The notes: a model not told the origin generated them from the letters alone. DNA of 45,455 nucleotides from Methylococcaceae bacterium (GCA_902810705.1 CADDYU010000015.1:1-45455); one strand, 5' to 3'; positions 27,621 through 37,853 are shown, counted from the stretch's first letter. Made by a program: numbers and translations.

Positions 27621-30230
27621 ATGAGCTCTTTCGCCAAAGAAATCATCCCCGTCAATCTCGAAGACGAGATGAAGCAGTCGTACCTCGATTACGCCATGAG
27701 CGTAATCGTGGGACGCGCCCTTCCCGATGTGCGCGACGGCCTAAAGCCGGTCCACCGCCGGGTGCTCTACGCCATGCACGAGTTGGGCAACGACTGGAAC
27801 AAGCCCTACAAGAAATCCGCCCGCGTGGTCGGCGACGTGATCGGTAAATACCATCCTCACGGCGATTCCGCCGTTTACGACACCATCGTGCGGATGGCCC
27901 AGCCGTTTTCGCTCCGCTACATGCTGATCGACGGGCAGGGAAATTTCGGCTCGGTGGATGGCGACCCGCCAGCGGCCATGCGTTACACCGAAGTGCGGAT
28001 GGCCCGTATCGCCCATGAGCTGCTTGCGGACTTGGAAAAGGACACGGTCGATTTTGTTCCCAATTACGACGAATCCGAGAAAGAACCCTCGGTGCTGCCG
28101 ACCCGGGTACCGAATCTCTTGGTCAACGGATCGGCCGGCATCGCGGTGGGCATGGCGACCAACATCCCGCCCCACAACCTGACCGAAGTGATCGACGCCT
28201 GCCTGCTGTTGATCGAAAATCCCGAGGCCGACGTCCAGAACCTGATGGCCCATATTCCGGGCCCCGACTTTCCAACCGCCGCCATCATCAACGGCGCGAG
28301 CGGCATTCGCGAGGCTTATCTGACCGGACGAGGGCGCATCTATCTCCGGGCCAAGTGCGAGTTCGAGGAAGAAGCGGGGCGGACCAGCATCGTCGTCAAC
28401 GAGCTGCCTTACCAGGTGAACAAGGCCCGGTTGATGGAGAAGATTGCCGAGCTGGCGAAAGAGGGCCGGCTGGAGGGTATTTCCGGGCTCAGGGACGAGT
28501 CGGACAAGGACGGCATGCGCATGGTGATCGAGCTGAAGCGCGGCGAAGTGCCCGATGTCGTGCTGAACAATCTGTACCAGCAGACTGCCATGCAGAGCGT
28601 TTACGGCATCAACATGGTGGCCTTGATCGACGGCCGGCCGCGCCTGCTCAATCTCAAGGAACTCCTCGCCGCCTTCATCGATCACCGCCGCGAAGTGGTC
28701 ACCCGGCGCACCTTGTACGATCTGCGCAAGGCGCGGGAGCGGGCGCATATCCTGGAAGGCTTGGCGGTGGCGCTCGCCAATATCGACGAGGTGATCGAAC
28801 TCATCAAGACCTCGCCCAGCCCAGCCGTGGCGAAGGAGCGTCTCCTGGAGCCCTACTGGCGTCCGGGCGTGGTGTCCGATCTCCTGGCCCGGGCCGAGGA
28901 TGCCGTCCGCTCCCGGCCCGAAACCCTCGCCGCAGGCTATGGCCTTGGCGACCCGGGCTATCGGTTGTCGCCGGAACAGGCCCAGGCGATTCTCGATCTC
29001 CGCCTGCATCGCCTGACCGGCCTGGAGCAAGACAAGGTCATCGCGGAATACAAGGAAATCCTGGCCCGCATCGACGAACTCCTGGAAATCCTCGGCAGCG
29101 ATGTCCGGCTCATGGCCGTGATCCACGAAGAGTTGGTGGCCATCCGCGACCAGTTCGGGGACAAGCGACGCACCCGGATCATCGAGGATCATCTGGACCT
29201 CTCCCGCGCGGACCTCATCACCGAGGAGGACGTGGTGGTGACGGTTTCCCACGAAGGCTACGTCAAATCGCAGCCGCTTACGGCCTACCGGGCGCAACGG
29301 CGCGGCGGGCGCGGCAAGGCGGCGGCTACCACCAAGGAAGAGGATTACATCGACAAGCTGATCGTGACCAATACCCACGACACCATCCTGTGCTTCTCCA
29401 GCGTCGGGAAGGTGTACTGGCTCAAGGTCTACGAGCTGCCGGTCGCCAGCCGCGCCGCGCGTGGCCGGCCCTTCGTCAACCTGCTGCCGCTGGAAGACGG
29501 CGAGAGGATCAATGCCATCCTGCCGGTGCGGGAGTTCGACGAAGGCCATTTCGTGTTCATGGCCACGGCGTCCGGGATCGTCAAGAAGGTCGCCCTCAGC
29601 GAGTTTGCGCGGCCGCGCCCCTCCGGCAAGATCGCCATCGACCTCCGCCAGGACGACCGCCTGGTCAACGTCGCCATCACCGACGGCAAGCAGAACGTCA
29701 TGCTGTTCAGCGACGCCGGCAAGGCGGTCTGCTTCGCCGAGGACGAGGTCCGTCCCATGGGACGCGGCGCGACGGGCGTGCGCGGGATGACCCTGCTGGA
29801 CGGACAGAAAATCATCGCCCTCATCATCGGTACCGAAGGCTCGGTGCTCAACATCACCGAGAACGGCTACGGCAAGCGCACCTGCCTTAGCGATTTTCCC
29901 CGCCATCGCCGCGGCGGCCAGGGCGTCATCGCCATTCAGACGAGCGAGCGCAACGGCAAAGTGGTGGGAGCCGTGCTGGTTCAGGACAGCGACGAAATCA
30001 TGCTCATCACCGACGCCGGCACCCTGGTCCGAACCCGGGTCGAGGAAATCCGCGAACTGGGCCGCAATACCCAAGGCGTCACGGTGATTCGCCTCGGCCC
30101 CGGGGAAAAGGTCGTAGGAGTCGATCGCATTCCGGTGCTGGAGGGCGAGAGCGATATCGAGACCGAGAATGGCGATGAATCCGGAGCAACCGATGCCGCA
30201 ATCAACGACGAGGAAGACAGCGATGCCTAG
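27621..30230 (+). CDS. gyrA: DNA gyrase subunit A
   Basis: An 869-residue type II topoisomerase subunit that cuts and rejoins DNA while GyrB supplies ATP energy for negative supercoiling. N-terminal numbering equals E. coli: Ser83 and Asp87 in [13 protein letters not shown] are the drug-sensitive residues at the quinolone hot spots, and catalytic Tyr122 lies in [10 protein letters not shown]. The C-terminal beta-pinwheel includes the gyrase-specific QRRGGRGK box (GyrA-box), separating it from ParC. An acidic tail (EDSDA) closes the protein. It begins the plus-strand block; its stop overlaps serC in ATGCCTAG. The Shine-Dalgarno before ATG 27621 is poor. Confidence 0.98.
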   Translation: MSSFAKEIIPVNLEDEMKQSYLDYAMSVIVGRALPDVRDGLKPVHRRVLYAMHELGNDWNKPYKKSARVVGDVIGKYHPHGDSAVYDTIVRMAQPFSLRYMLIDGQGNFGSVDGDPPAAMRYTEVRMARIAHELLADLEKDTVDFVPNYDESEKEPSVLPTRVPNLLVNGSAGIAVGMATNIPPHNLTEVIDACLLLIENPEADVQNLMAHIPGPDFPTAAIINGASGIREAYLTGRGRIYLRAKCEFEEEAGRTSIVVNELPYQVNKARLMEKIAELAKEGRLEGISGLRDESDKDGMRMVIELKRGEVPDVVLNNLYQQTAMQSVYGINMVALIDGRPRLLNLKELLAAFIDHRREVVTRRTLYDLRKARERAHILEGLAVALANIDEVIELIKTSPSPAVAKERLLEPYWRPGVVSDLLARAEDAVRSRPETLAAGYGLGDPGYRLSPEQAQAILDLRLHRLTGLEQDKVIAEYKEILARIDELLEILGSDVRLMAVIHEELVAIRDQFGDKRRTRIIEDHLDLSRADLITEEDVVVTVSHEGYVKSQPLTAYRAQRRGGRGKAAATTKEEDYIDKLIVTNTHDTILCFSSVGKVYWLKVYELPVASRAARGRPFVNLLPLEDGERINAILPVREFDEGHFVFMATASGIVKKVALSEFARPRPSGKIAIDLRQDDRLVNVAITDGKQNVMLFSDAGKAVCFAEDEVRPMGRGATGVRGMTLLDGQKIIALIIGTEGSVLNITENGYGKRTCLSDFPRHRRGGQGVIAIQTSERNGKVVGAVLVQDSDEIMLITDAGTLVRTRVEEIRELGRNTQGVTVIRLGPGEKVVGVDRIPVLEGESDIETENGDESGATDAAINDEEDSDA

Positions 30231-31305
30231 GGTTTACAATTTCAGCGCGGGGCCCTCCATGCTGCCGGAAGCGGTGCTGGAGAAAGCGCAGGCGGAGATG
30301 CTGGATTGGAAGTCCACCGGCATGTCGGTGATGGAGATGAGCCACAGGAGCAAGGCGTATGTCGCCATCGCCGAGAAGGCCGAAGCCGACCTTCGGGAAT
30401 TGCTGGCGATTCCGCGAAGTTACAAGGTGTTGTTTCTGCCAGGCGGTGCCACCGGGCAATTCGCCGCCGTGCCCATGAACCTGCTGCGGGGGAAATCCAA
30501 GGTCAGCTACGTCTCCACCGGGCTCTGGTCGGAAAAGGCCATCGCCGAGGCGAAGCGCTATGCCGACGTGCAAATCGCGGCCAGCGCCAAGGCGGCGAAC
30601 TTCACCACCATTCCGTCCCGGAGCGAGTGGACCATCGACTCGGACGCGGCCTACCTGCACTATACGTCCAACGAGACCATCGGCGGGGTCGAATTCCACG
30701 GCATCCCCGAGGTGGGCGATCTTGTCCTGGTATCGGACATGTCCTCCGATATTCTCTCCCGGCCCTTGGACGTGAGCCGGTTCGGCCTGATCTACGCCGG
30801 AGCCCAGAAAAACATGGGACCTTCCGGCATTGTCGTGGTCATCGTCCGGGAGGATCTGATCGGCGAGCCTCTGCCGGGCACCCCCTCGATCTTCGATTAC
30901 AAAAAGCAGGCCGAGAACGGCTCCATGCTCAACACTCCGCCGACTTACCCTTGGTACCTGCTGGGCCTGGTCCTGGAATGGCTGAAGGAGCAGGGCGGGC
31001 TGGCGGCGGCGGAGGCCCGCAACCAGGCCAAGGCGGAGACCCTCTACGCCGCTATCGACGACTCGGCGTTCTATTCCAACCCGGTGGACCCGGCCTGCCG
31101 CTCCCGCATGAACGTGCCGTTCCGCATCGCCAATCCCAATCTGGAAAAAACCTTCCTGGCGGAAGCCAAGGCGGCCGGTCTCGTGAACCTGGAGGGCCAC
31201 CGCTCGGTGGGCGGATTCCGGGCCAGTCTTTACAACGCCATGCCGGTCGCGGGGGTGGACGCGCTGGTGGAATTCATGGGAGAGTTCGAGCGGAAATATG
31301 GGTGA
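30223..31305 (+). CDS. serC: phosphoserine aminotransferase
   Basis: A 360-residue PLP enzyme converting 3-phosphohydroxypyruvate and glutamate to phosphoserine, also used in the pyridoxal phosphate route. It begins [18 protein letters not shown], the conserved start. The PLP lysine is in [12 protein letters not shown], and [15 protein letters not shown] is the usual C-terminal motif. The ATG at 30223 is preferred over the in-frame ATG at 30169 because it matches the family start and has GAGGAAG upstream; it overlaps the last 8 nt of gyrA. The gyrA-serC coupling is common in gammaproteobacteria. Confidence 0.97.
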   Translation: MPRVYNFSAGPSMLPEAVLEKAQAEMLDWKSTGMSVMEMSHRSKAYVAIAEKAEADLRELLAIPRSYKVLFLPGGATGQFAAVPMNLLRGKSKVSYVSTGLWSEKAIAEAKRYADVQIAASAKAANFTTIPSRSEWTIDSDAAYLHYTSNETIGGVEFHGIPEVGDLVLVSDMSSDILSRPLDVSRFGLIYAGAQKNMGPSGIVVVIVREDLIGEPLPGTPSIFDYKKQAENGSMLNTPPTYPWYLLGLVLEWLKEQGGLAAAEARNQAKAETLYAAIDDSAFYSNPVDPACRSRMNVPFRIANPNLEKTFLAEAKAAGLVNLEGHRSVGGFRASLYNAMPVAGVDALVEFMGEFERKYG

Positions 31306-31311
31306 TACGCC

Positions 31312-31416
31312 ATGATCCACTCCATTGAAGGCCCAAGCCTGGAGTGCCTGCGGGTGCTCCACGATAAAGAGCGCGATTTTAATGATTTTAATAATGAGGC
31401 GGAGCCTAACTCATGA
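31312..31416 (+). CDS. possible 34-residue ORF after serC
   Basis: The ATG lies 6 nt after the serC stop. It encodes MIHSIEGPSLECLRVLHDKE followed by an acidic, Asn-rich tail. Its TGA overlaps the next small ORF's ATG (ATGA). The Shine-Dalgarno is weak (GGGTG in the serC end). No homology is recognised. It may be only spacer, but its frame fits exactly between serC and the next ORF, with coupling at that junction. Confidence 0.3.
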   Translation: MIHSIEGPSLECLRVLHDKERDFNDFNNEAEPNS

Positions 31417-31559
31417 TGATCAAACAGCCATTAACCTCGCTCAAGACTCGGATCGCCAGCGTTGATACGGATAGGGCATTAATTCACGGACGCCTTGATC
31501 GGGTTGCTTCTCGCATCGAGCGTCGGCTTAGGCTCAAACTTCGAGACGAAATGGGTTAG
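31413..31559 (+). CDS. possible 48-residue basic ORF just before serA
   Basis: Starts with tandem ATGs (31413, 31416) preceded by GGAG 8 nt upstream, a good ribosome-binding site. It encodes MMIKQPLTSLKTRIASVDTD followed by an Arg-rich, probably helical stretch (IERRLRLKLRDEMG). Its stop ends 2 nt before the serA ATG, so translation would be coupled to serA. I know no family for it. It could be a leader ORF that sets serA translation or a small protein in its own right. Confidence 0.42.
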   Translation: MMIKQPLTSLKTRIASVDTDRALIHGRLDRVASRIERRLRLKLRDEMG

Positions 31560-31561
31560 GC

Positions 31562-32725
31562 ATGTTCAAAATTCTCACCTACAACAACATCGCCGCCGCG
31601 GGCCTAGAAAAACTTCCGCGCGAGCATTACGAAGTCGCTTCGGAAATCCAGCATCCGGACGCCATCCTGCTGCGCTCCTTCGACCTCCATGGCGTGCCCA
31701 TTCCGGAAACGGTGAAAGCCGTCGGCCGGGCCGGCGCCGGAGTCAACAACATCCCGGTGGCGGAATATTCAAAGCGCGGCGTTCCGGTCTTCAACGCGCC
31801 GGGCGCCAATGCCAACGCGGTAAAGGAACTGGTGATCGCCGGCCTGTTTCTGGCAGCTCGCCATATCCCCGCGGCCTTGGACTTCACCCGCAGCCTCGAA
31901 GGCGACGACGACGCCATCCATCACCAAGTGGAGAAAGGCAAGAAGCGCTTCGTCGGCTTCGAGCTGGCCGGCAAGACCCTGGCGGTGCTGGGACTCGGGG
32001 CGATCGGCGTCAAGGTCGCCAATGCCGCCATTGGCCTCGGAATGCGGGTGGTCGGCTTCGATCCCTTGCTGACCGTCGAGAGCGCCTGGCAGCTTTCCTC
32101 GTCGGTGGCCCGCGCGGCGAGCGTCGACGATCTGATCTCCAGGGCGGATCTGGTGAGCCTGCACGTGCCGCTCAACGACCAGACCCGGCATTTGATCAAC
32201 GCCGCCCGCATCAGCTTCATGAAGAAGGGAGCCACCCTGCTCAACTTCTCCCGCGCCGGCGTGGTGGATGAGTCCGCCGTGTGCGCCGCTCTGGACGCGG
32301 GCCGACTGCATGCCTACGTGTGCGATTTTCCGAGCCGCCGGGTCATCGGCCATCCCAAGGCCATCGTGCTGCCCCATCTCGGCGCGTCCACGGCGGAAGC
32401 CGAGGAAAACTGCTCGGTGATCGTGGCGGAACGGATCAAGGATTACCTGGAGAACGGTAACATCCGCCATTCCGTCAATTTTCCGGATGTCTCCATGCCG
32501 CGGGGCGGGAACGTCAGGCTGGGCGTCGCCAACGAAAACGTGCCCAACATGGTGGGTCAGATTTCCGCCGCCCTGGCCGAGGCCGACCTGAACATTATTG
32601 ACCTGCTCAACAAGTCGCGGGGCGACTACGCGTACACCTTGATCGACTTGAATTCCGCGATACCTGCGGAGACCCTGGAACGCATCCGGTCGATCAAGGG
32701 TGTGCTCATGGCCCGCGTGATCTGA
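31562..32725 (+). CDS. serA: D-3-phosphoglycerate dehydrogenase, short ACT form
   Basis: A 387-residue NAD enzyme starting the phosphorylated serine pathway (3-phosphoglycerate to 3-phosphohydroxypyruvate), working with serC just upstream. The Rossmann motif VLGLGAIGVKVANAA is central. The catalytic Arg, Glu and His lie in the FSRAGVVDE, HAYVCDF and LPHLGAST regions. The last ~70 residues (NENVPNMVGQISAALAEADL) form an ACT domain that usually senses serine. It lacks the extra domain of long SerA proteins. No strong Shine-Dalgarno precedes the ATG, consistent with coupling to the small ORF ending 2 nt before. Confidence 0.95.
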   Translation: MFKILTYNNIAAAGLEKLPREHYEVASEIQHPDAILLRSFDLHGVPIPETVKAVGRAGAGVNNIPVAEYSKRGVPVFNAPGANANAVKELVIAGLFLAARHIPAALDFTRSLEGDDDAIHHQVEKGKKRFVGFELAGKTLAVLGLGAIGVKVANAAIGLGMRVVGFDPLLTVESAWQLSSSVARAASVDDLISRADLVSLHVPLNDQTRHLINAARISFMKKGATLLNFSRAGVVDESAVCAALDAGRLHAYVCDFPSRRVIGHPKAIVLPHLGASTAEAEENCSVIVAERIKDYLENGNIRHSVNFPDVSMPRGGNVRLGVANENVPNMVGQISAALAEADLNIIDLLNKSRGDYAYTLIDLNSAIPAETLERIRSIKGVLMARVI

Positions 32726-32733
32726 TTTTCGCC

Positions 32734-33840
32734 ATGGAGAATTCCAATCACAACCGGAGCGACGACGCGCCCTTGGCGGTGGTCCGGGAGGAAATCAACG
32801 CGATCGACGATCGGCTTCTCGAACTTCTGAACCGCCGCGCGGCTTGCGCCCAGCGGGTCGCGGCAATCAAATCCGCCGTGGGCGAGGCGGACTGCTTCCA
32901 TCGCCCGGAGCGGGAGGCTGAGGTCTTGCGCCGGGTGGCGGACCAAAACCCCGGTCCCTTGAGCCGGGAAGCGGTCGCCCGCTTCTTCCGCGAACTGATG
33001 TCCGAATGCCTGGCGCTGGAAAAGCCCCTGAGCGTGGCCTTCCTGGGTCCCGAAGGCACGTTTACCCAGCAGGCCGCTTTCAGGCACTTCGGCCACGCCA
33101 TCCGGGCCGTGCCCCTGCCGGCGATCGACGAGGTCTTCCGGGCCGTCGAGAGCGGCGCCTGCCAGTATGGGGTGGTGCCGGTGGAGAATTCCACGGAGGG
33201 CGTCATTACCCACACGCTGGACAGCTTCCTGCGCTCGTTTCTATTGATCGCCGGTGAAGTGAGTCTGCGCATCCATCACAATCTTATGGGCAGCGGGGGG
33301 GAGTTGGGGGACATTCGAGAAGTGTATTCCCACCAGCAATCCCTGGCCCAGTGTCGGAAGTGGCTGGACCGCTATCTTCCGGAGGCTCGGCGCGTCGCGG
33401 TCAGCAGCAATGCCGAAGCGGCCCGGCTGGCCGCGGCATTGCCGCAGACGGCGGCCATCGCCGGCGAAGTGGCGGCGGAGTTGTACGGGTTAACCATTCT
33501 GGAGCGGAGCATCGAGGACGAGCCCGACAATACCACCCGATTCCTGGTCGTCGGCCGTAACGCCGTGGGCCGCACCGGTGGCGACAAGACCTCGTTGCTG
33601 CTTGCCGTTCGGAATTTTCCGGGTGCCTTGTATCGCGTGCTCGAGCCTTTCGCCCGACATGGCATCAGCATGAGCAAGATCGAATCGCGGCCTTCGCGGC
33701 GGGTCGCCTGGGACTACGTGTTTTTCGTCGATGTGGAGGGCCACCGCGACGATCCACCGGTGGCCGAGGCCTTGGCGGAACTGGAGCAGCATGTAACGAT
33801 GTTGAAAATCCTAGGCTCCTATCCGCGGGTGGCGGTCTGA
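32734..33840 (+). CDS. pheA: chorismate mutase / prephenate dehydratase
   Basis: A 368-residue bifunctional enzyme leading from chorismate via prephenate to phenylpyruvate for phenylalanine synthesis. The AroQ-type mutase covers about 12-95 (REEINAIDDRLLELLNRR), the dehydratase about 100-280 (FLGPEGTFTQQAA, VPVENSTEGV at 148-157, TTRF at 267-270) and the ACT domain about 285-368 with the Phe-binding ESRP (317-320). Feedback inhibition by phenylalanine is therefore expected. It starts 8 nt after the serA stop; the first ~10 residues are variable and no strong Shine-Dalgarno is seen. Confidence 0.97.
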   Translation: MENSNHNRSDDAPLAVVREEINAIDDRLLELLNRRAACAQRVAAIKSAVGEADCFHRPEREAEVLRRVADQNPGPLSREAVARFFRELMSECLALEKPLSVAFLGPEGTFTQQAAFRHFGHAIRAVPLPAIDEVFRAVESGACQYGVVPVENSTEGVITHTLDSFLRSFLLIAGEVSLRIHHNLMGSGGELGDIREVYSHQQSLAQCRKWLDRYLPEARRVAVSSNAEAARLAAALPQTAAIAGEVAAELYGLTILERSIEDEPDNTTRFLVVGRNAVGRTGGDKTSLLLAVRNFPGALYRVLEPFARHGISMSKIESRPSRRVAWDYVFFVDVEGHRDDPPVAEALAELEQHVTMLKILGSYPRVAV

Positions 33841-33876
33841 TTTCGCGCCGATTGATTTCTTTTTTCAGTCTTTCCC

Positions 33877-34992
33877 ATGCAGCCATTCGAATTAGCCATC
33901 TCCGGAGTCCGCGGCCTCACGCCCTATCAACCCGGCAAGCCCATCAGCGAGCTTGAGCGAGAGCTGGGTTTTCGCAATATCGTCAAGCTGGCGTCCAACG
34001 AAAATCCCTTGGGACCGAGCCCTCGGGCCTTGGAAGCGGCGCGGCGGGCCCTCTCGAGCTTGCACCTTTATCCCGACGGCAACGGCTTCGAGCTTAAGGC
34101 GGCGCTAGCCGGAAAACTCGGCGTCGATAGCGGCCAGATCACCCTGGGTAATGGCTCCAACGACGTCCTGGAAATCGTTGCCCGGACTTTTCTGTCGCCC
34201 GCGACCAAGGCGGTGTACTCGGAATACGCCTTCGCGATCTATCCCCTCGTGGTCCAGGCGATCGGAGCCACCGCCGCGGTGGCCCCGGCCCACGACGGCG
34301 TCCGCGGCCCCCGTTATGGGCACGATCTGGACGCCATAGCCGAGTTGGTGGATGAGACGACGAGAGTGGTTTTCATCGCCAATCCGAACAATCCCACCGG
34401 CACTTATCTGACGCGAACGGAACTCCACGGCTTCCTGGCTGGGCTGCCGAATCACGTCATCGCCGTGGTGGACGAAGCCTATTTCGAATACGTGGAAGCG
34501 GCCGATTATCCGAATGCGTTGGACTGGCTCGCCGAGTTTCCCAACCTCGTGGTGACGAGGACTTTCTCCAAGGCGTATGGACTCGCGGGATTACGGGTCG
34601 GCTATGCCGTTTCGAACGAAAGAATCGCGGATCTCCTTAACCGCGTGCGGCAGCCGTTCAACGTCAACATACCAGCCTTGGAAGCGGCCAAGGCCGCCTT
34701 GGACGACACGGATCATTTGGCGCACTCGATCCGTGTGAATGCGGAGGGCTTGGCTCGCCTGAGCAGGGCTCTGGCGGAGCGAAAGCTCGCCGTTATCCCC
34801 TCGGTCGGCAATTTCGTCAGCTTCGATCTCGGCCGGCCGGTCGCGCCGGTTTATGAAGCGCTGCTTCGGGAGGGAGTGATCGTCCGCCCCATCGCGAATT
34901 ACGGACTGCCGCATCATCTACGGGTGACCGTCGGCACCTCTGAGGAAAACAGCTTCTTCCTGACCGCGCTAGACCGCGTGCTGGAACCATGA
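33877..34992 (+). CDS. hisC: histidinol-phosphate / aromatic aminotransferase
   Basis: A 371-residue class II PLP aminotransferase. Seen: KLASNENPLGPSP (37-49), IANPNNPTGTYL (167-178), VVDEAYFEY and the PLP-binding Lys232 in TFSKAYGLAGLRVGYA. It matches HisC, which transaminates imidazole acetol phosphate. Placed between pheA and tyrA it probably also serves as the aromatic aminotransferase, as hisC2 genes do in related clusters; a second hisC in the histidine operon would support that. The stop overlaps tyrA in ATGA at 34989. Confidence 0.93.
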   Translation: MQPFELAISGVRGLTPYQPGKPISELERELGFRNIVKLASNENPLGPSPRALEAARRALSSLHLYPDGNGFELKAALAGKLGVDSGQITLGNGSNDVLEIVARTFLSPATKAVYSEYAFAIYPLVVQAIGATAAVAPAHDGVRGPRYGHDLDAIAELVDETTRVVFIANPNNPTGTYLTRTELHGFLAGLPNHVIAVVDEAYFEYVEAADYPNALDWLAEFPNLVVTRTFSKAYGLAGLRVGYAVSNERIADLLNRVRQPFNVNIPALEAAKAALDDTDHLAHSIRVNAEGLARLSRALAERKLAVIPSVGNFVSFDLGRPVAPVYEALLREGVIVRPIANYGLPHHLRVTVGTSEENSFFLTALDRVLEP

Positions 34993-35858
34993 TCGGCCGG
35001 CTAAGCATCATCGGGGTCGGATTGATCGGCGGATCGATCGCTCGAGCGACGCGGACCAAGGGGTTGGCTCAATGCATAGTCGGTTCCGATTCGGATCCCG
35101 GCAATTTGCAAAAGGCGCTCGAAACCGGCGTCATCGACATCGGCTCGGCAGACCCCGAGGAAGCCGCTACCGACGCCGATCTGGTCGTGATCGCGGTCCC
35201 GGTCGGCGCCATGGAGGCTGTGCTGCGGAAGTTGAAGCCGGCATGGTCGGAGCGGACCGTCTACACCGATGCGGGCAGCACCAAGGGCAACGTGATTACC
35301 GCTGCCGAGCGTGTGTTCGGCGCCGTTCCAGGCAATTTTGTGCCGGGACATCCCATCGCCGGGGCCGAGCGGAGCGGTGTCGAGGCGGCGATCGCCGACC
35401 TGTACGAGGGCAAGCGGGTGATCCTCACACCCGTCTCGAATTCCCGTTCGGACGCGGTCCGGCAGGTCGAAGCCTTTTGGCTCGCCCTGGGCGCCAAGGT
35501 GTCTTGCATGGAGCTCGCCCATCACGACGAGGTGCTGGCGGCCACCAGTCATCTGCCTCACGTGCTTGCTTTCGTGCTGACGGAGATGCTGGGCCGGAAG
35601 GACGAGCAGCGGGAAATCTTTCAATATGCCGCCGGCGGCTTCCGCGATTTCACCCGCATCGCCTCGAGCGACCCTAAAATGTGGCTGGACATTTGCCTCG
35701 CCAACGGTCGCGAGATCGTGCCCTTGATCGGGCAATACCAAGAGGCTTTGCAGCGGACGGCGGAACTGATCTCGGAAGGCAGGTCGGAAGAGCTCTATGC
35801 GCTGTTCTCCGGCGCCCGCGAGGCGCGGCAGCGGTTTTTGGATCAACTGGAAAAATAA
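34989..35858 (+). CDS. tyrA: prephenate/arogenate dehydrogenase
   Basis: A 289-residue NAD(P)-dependent enzyme giving 4-hydroxyphenylpyruvate or tyrosine. Rossmann motif IIGVGLIGGSIARA is at the start. Further landmarks are TDAGSTKGNV, PGHPIAGAERSG and the helix HHDEVLAATSHLPH with the substrate-binding His. It is the stand-alone form with neither a chorismate mutase nor an ACT domain. It is translationally coupled to hisC by a 4-nt overlap, and aroA follows after 4 nt. Confidence 0.95.
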   Translation: MIGRLSIIGVGLIGGSIARATRTKGLAQCIVGSDSDPGNLQKALETGVIDIGSADPEEAATDADLVVIAVPVGAMEAVLRKLKPAWSERTVYTDAGSTKGNVITAAERVFGAVPGNFVPGHPIAGAERSGVEAAIADLYEGKRVILTPVSNSRSDAVRQVEAFWLALGAKVSCMELAHHDEVLAATSHLPHVLAFVLTEMLGRKDEQREIFQYAAGGFRDFTRIASSDPKMWLDICLANGREIVPLIGQYQEALQRTAELISEGRSEELYALFSGAREARQRFLDQLEK

Positions 35859-35862
35859 ACCC

Positions 35863-37191
35863 ATGCAGAACGAGTCGATTACGTTCCGAGTACAGCCCGG
35901 CGGGACCCTCCGCGGCGAGGCGCGCGTGCCCGGTGACAAGTCCATCTCCCACCGCTCCATTATGCTCAGTGCTCTCGCCGAGGGCACGACCCGGGTCAGC
36001 GGCTTTCTGGAGGCCGAAGACTGTCTCGCCACCATGAATGCCTTTCGGGCCATGGGGGTTCGCATCGAAGGCCCGGAGGCCGGCCGCGTGATCATTCATG
36101 GCGTGGGCCTGCGCGGGCTCAAAGCCCCACAGGAGCCTTTATATCTCGGCAATTCCGGCACCTCCATGCGCCTCCTGGCGGGGCTCCTGGCCGGTCAGTC
36201 CTTCGATACGGTACTGACTGGCGATTCCTCCTTGTCGCGCCGTCCCATGAAGCGGGTCACCGAGCCCTTGCGCGCCATGGGTGCGGTAATTGCCACCACG
36301 GAGGCGGGCACCGCGCCCCTCAGAATCAAGGGCGGAGCGCGGCTCAAGGGCATTCATTACGACATGCCGGTCGCCAGCGCTCAGGTGAAATCCTGTTTGC
36401 TCTTGGCCGGCCTTTACGCAGAAGGCGAGACCAGCGTGCGGGAACCGGCGCCGACCCGCGATCATACCGAGCGCATGCTGGCCGGTTTTTCCTATCCCCT
36501 GCGACGCGATGGCGATCTAGTGGCTCTAAGGTCCGGCGACAAGCTTGTTGCTCACGACATCGACGTGCCCAGCGATATTTCGTCGGCTGCGTTCTTCCTG
36601 GTGGGGGCGTCCATTGCCGAGAGCGCGAACGTCACGCTCCAGCATGTGGGCATCAATCCCACTCGCACCGGGGTCATTGACATTTTGCGGCTCATGGGCG
36701 CCGATATCGAACTCGTGAACCCCCGCGAAGCAGGCGGCGAACCGGTGGCGGACATTCGGGTTCGCTCCAGCCGATTGCGCGGTATCGAGATTCCGGAATC
36801 GCTGGTGCCGTTGGCCATCGACGAATTTCCGGCGCTGTTTGTCGCGGCGGCCTGCGCCGAAGGTGAAACCCGGCTGAGCGGCGCGGCGGAACTGCGGGTC
36901 AAGGAGAGCGATCGGATTCAAGTCATGGCCGAGGGTCTGCAAACTCTGGGAATCGATGCGCAACCGACGTCGGACGGCATGCTCGTGCGAGGTGGGTGCT
37001 TATCGGGCGGCCGGGTGGAGTCCCACGGCGATCATCGTATCGCCATGGCCTTCTCCATCGCCGCGCTGCGGGCGGCAGGCCCTATCGAGATCGAGGATTG
37101 CGGCAACGTCAATACCTCCTTCCCGAACTTCGTGGAACTGGCACGCGGCCTTGGGCTCAACATTGTGGCCGTGGACGGTGAAGTCCTATGA
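35863..37191 (+). CDS. aroA: 3-phosphoshikimate 1-carboxyvinyltransferase (EPSP synthase)
   Basis: A 442-residue enzyme joining shikimate 3-phosphate and phosphoenolpyruvate. Seen: VPGDKSISHRSIM (Lys26), LGNSGTSMRLLAGLLAG and SLSRRPMKRV, then RDHTERML and the C-terminal GDHRIAMAFSIAALRA. The ALAEG and GNSGTS patterns around the active site resemble the class II (less glyphosate-sensitive) group, but this was not tested. The ATG at 35863 (MQNESITFRV) is used; the frame reaching back to 35797 runs inside tyrA. It overlaps cmk by 4 nt (ATGA). Confidence 0.97.
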   Translation: MQNESITFRVQPGGTLRGEARVPGDKSISHRSIMLSALAEGTTRVSGFLEAEDCLATMNAFRAMGVRIEGPEAGRVIIHGVGLRGLKAPQEPLYLGNSGTSMRLLAGLLAGQSFDTVLTGDSSLSRRPMKRVTEPLRAMGAVIATTEAGTAPLRIKGGARLKGIHYDMPVASAQVKSCLLLAGLYAEGETSVREPAPTRDHTERMLAGFSYPLRRDGDLVALRSGDKLVAHDIDVPSDISSAAFFLVGASIAESANVTLQHVGINPTRTGVIDILRLMGADIELVNPREAGGEPVADIRVRSSRLRGIEIPESLVPLAIDEFPALFVAAACAEGETRLSGAAELRVKESDRIQVMAEGLQTLGIDAQPTSDGMLVRGGCLSGGRVESHGDHRIAMAFSIAALRAAGPIEIEDCGNVNTSFPNFVELARGLGLNIVAVDGEVL

Positions 37192-37853
37192 GCGCGGACA
37201 TTCCGGTTCTAGCCATCGATGGACCGAGCGGCGCCGGGAAGGGTACCGTCAGCCGAGCCGTGGCGAAAAGGCTGGGCTGGCATTTTCTCGATAGTGGGGC
37301 GATTTATCGATCCCTGGCCATCGCGGTTCTGCGCTCCGGGACCTCTCTGGACGATGCCGAAGCCATCGCGCGGCTTGCCGCAGCCATGGATTTGCGATTT
37401 CCGACCGGTGATCCGCTACAGATCCTCCTAAATGGCGAAGACATCGCCCACGAGATTGCCACGGAGACCTGCGGCAATACGGCCTCCCGCATTGCGGCCT
37501 ATGGCCCGGTCCGCAAAGCTCTGCTCGACAAGCAGCGTGGGTTTCGCCAACCCCCCGGATTGGTGGCCGATGGTCGTGATATGGGCACGGTGGTCTTCCC
37601 GGATGCCCCATTCAAGATTTTTCTAACCGCCAGCGCCGAAGTACGTGCGCTCCGAAGGTATAAGCAGTTGAAGGGGAAGGGAGTTCATGTTAACCTTGAC
37701 AGCTTGACAAAAGAGATCGAGGAAAGGGATCGACGCGATCGGGAGCGGATCGAAGCTCCGCTTGTGATGGCCGAGGGCGCGATTTTGATCGATTCGTCCG
37801 AACTTGCGATCGAGCAGGTTATCGCCAGGATACTTAAGGTTATCGGAAAGTGA
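37188..37853 (+). CDS. cmk: cytidylate kinase
   Basis: A 221-residue kinase phosphorylating CMP and dCMP with ATP. The P-loop GPSGAGKGT is at 12-20. HFLDSGAIYRSLA and VADGRDMGTVVFPDA are the standard CMP-binding and core motifs, and the lid lies near EIEERDRRDRER. Its start is coupled to the aroA stop. The downstream gap to rpsA (~108 nt) carries hairpins, see the rpsA leader. Confidence 0.97.
   Translation: MSADIPVLAIDGPSGAGKGTVSRAVAKRLGWHFLDSGAIYRSLAIAVLRSGTSLDDAEAIARLAAAMDLRFPTGDPLQILLNGEDIAHEIATETCGNTASRIAAYGPVRKALLDKQRGFRQPPGLVADGRDMGTVVFPDAPFKIFLTASAEVRALRRYKQLKGKGVHVNLDSLTKEIEERDRRDRERIEAPLVMAEGAILIDSSELAIEQVIARILKVIGK

Noticed and set aside
27741..30074. 777-codon minus-strand frame opposite gyrA
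   Set aside because: Same kind of GC-bias shadow; no motif, no start context, and gyrA is unambiguous.
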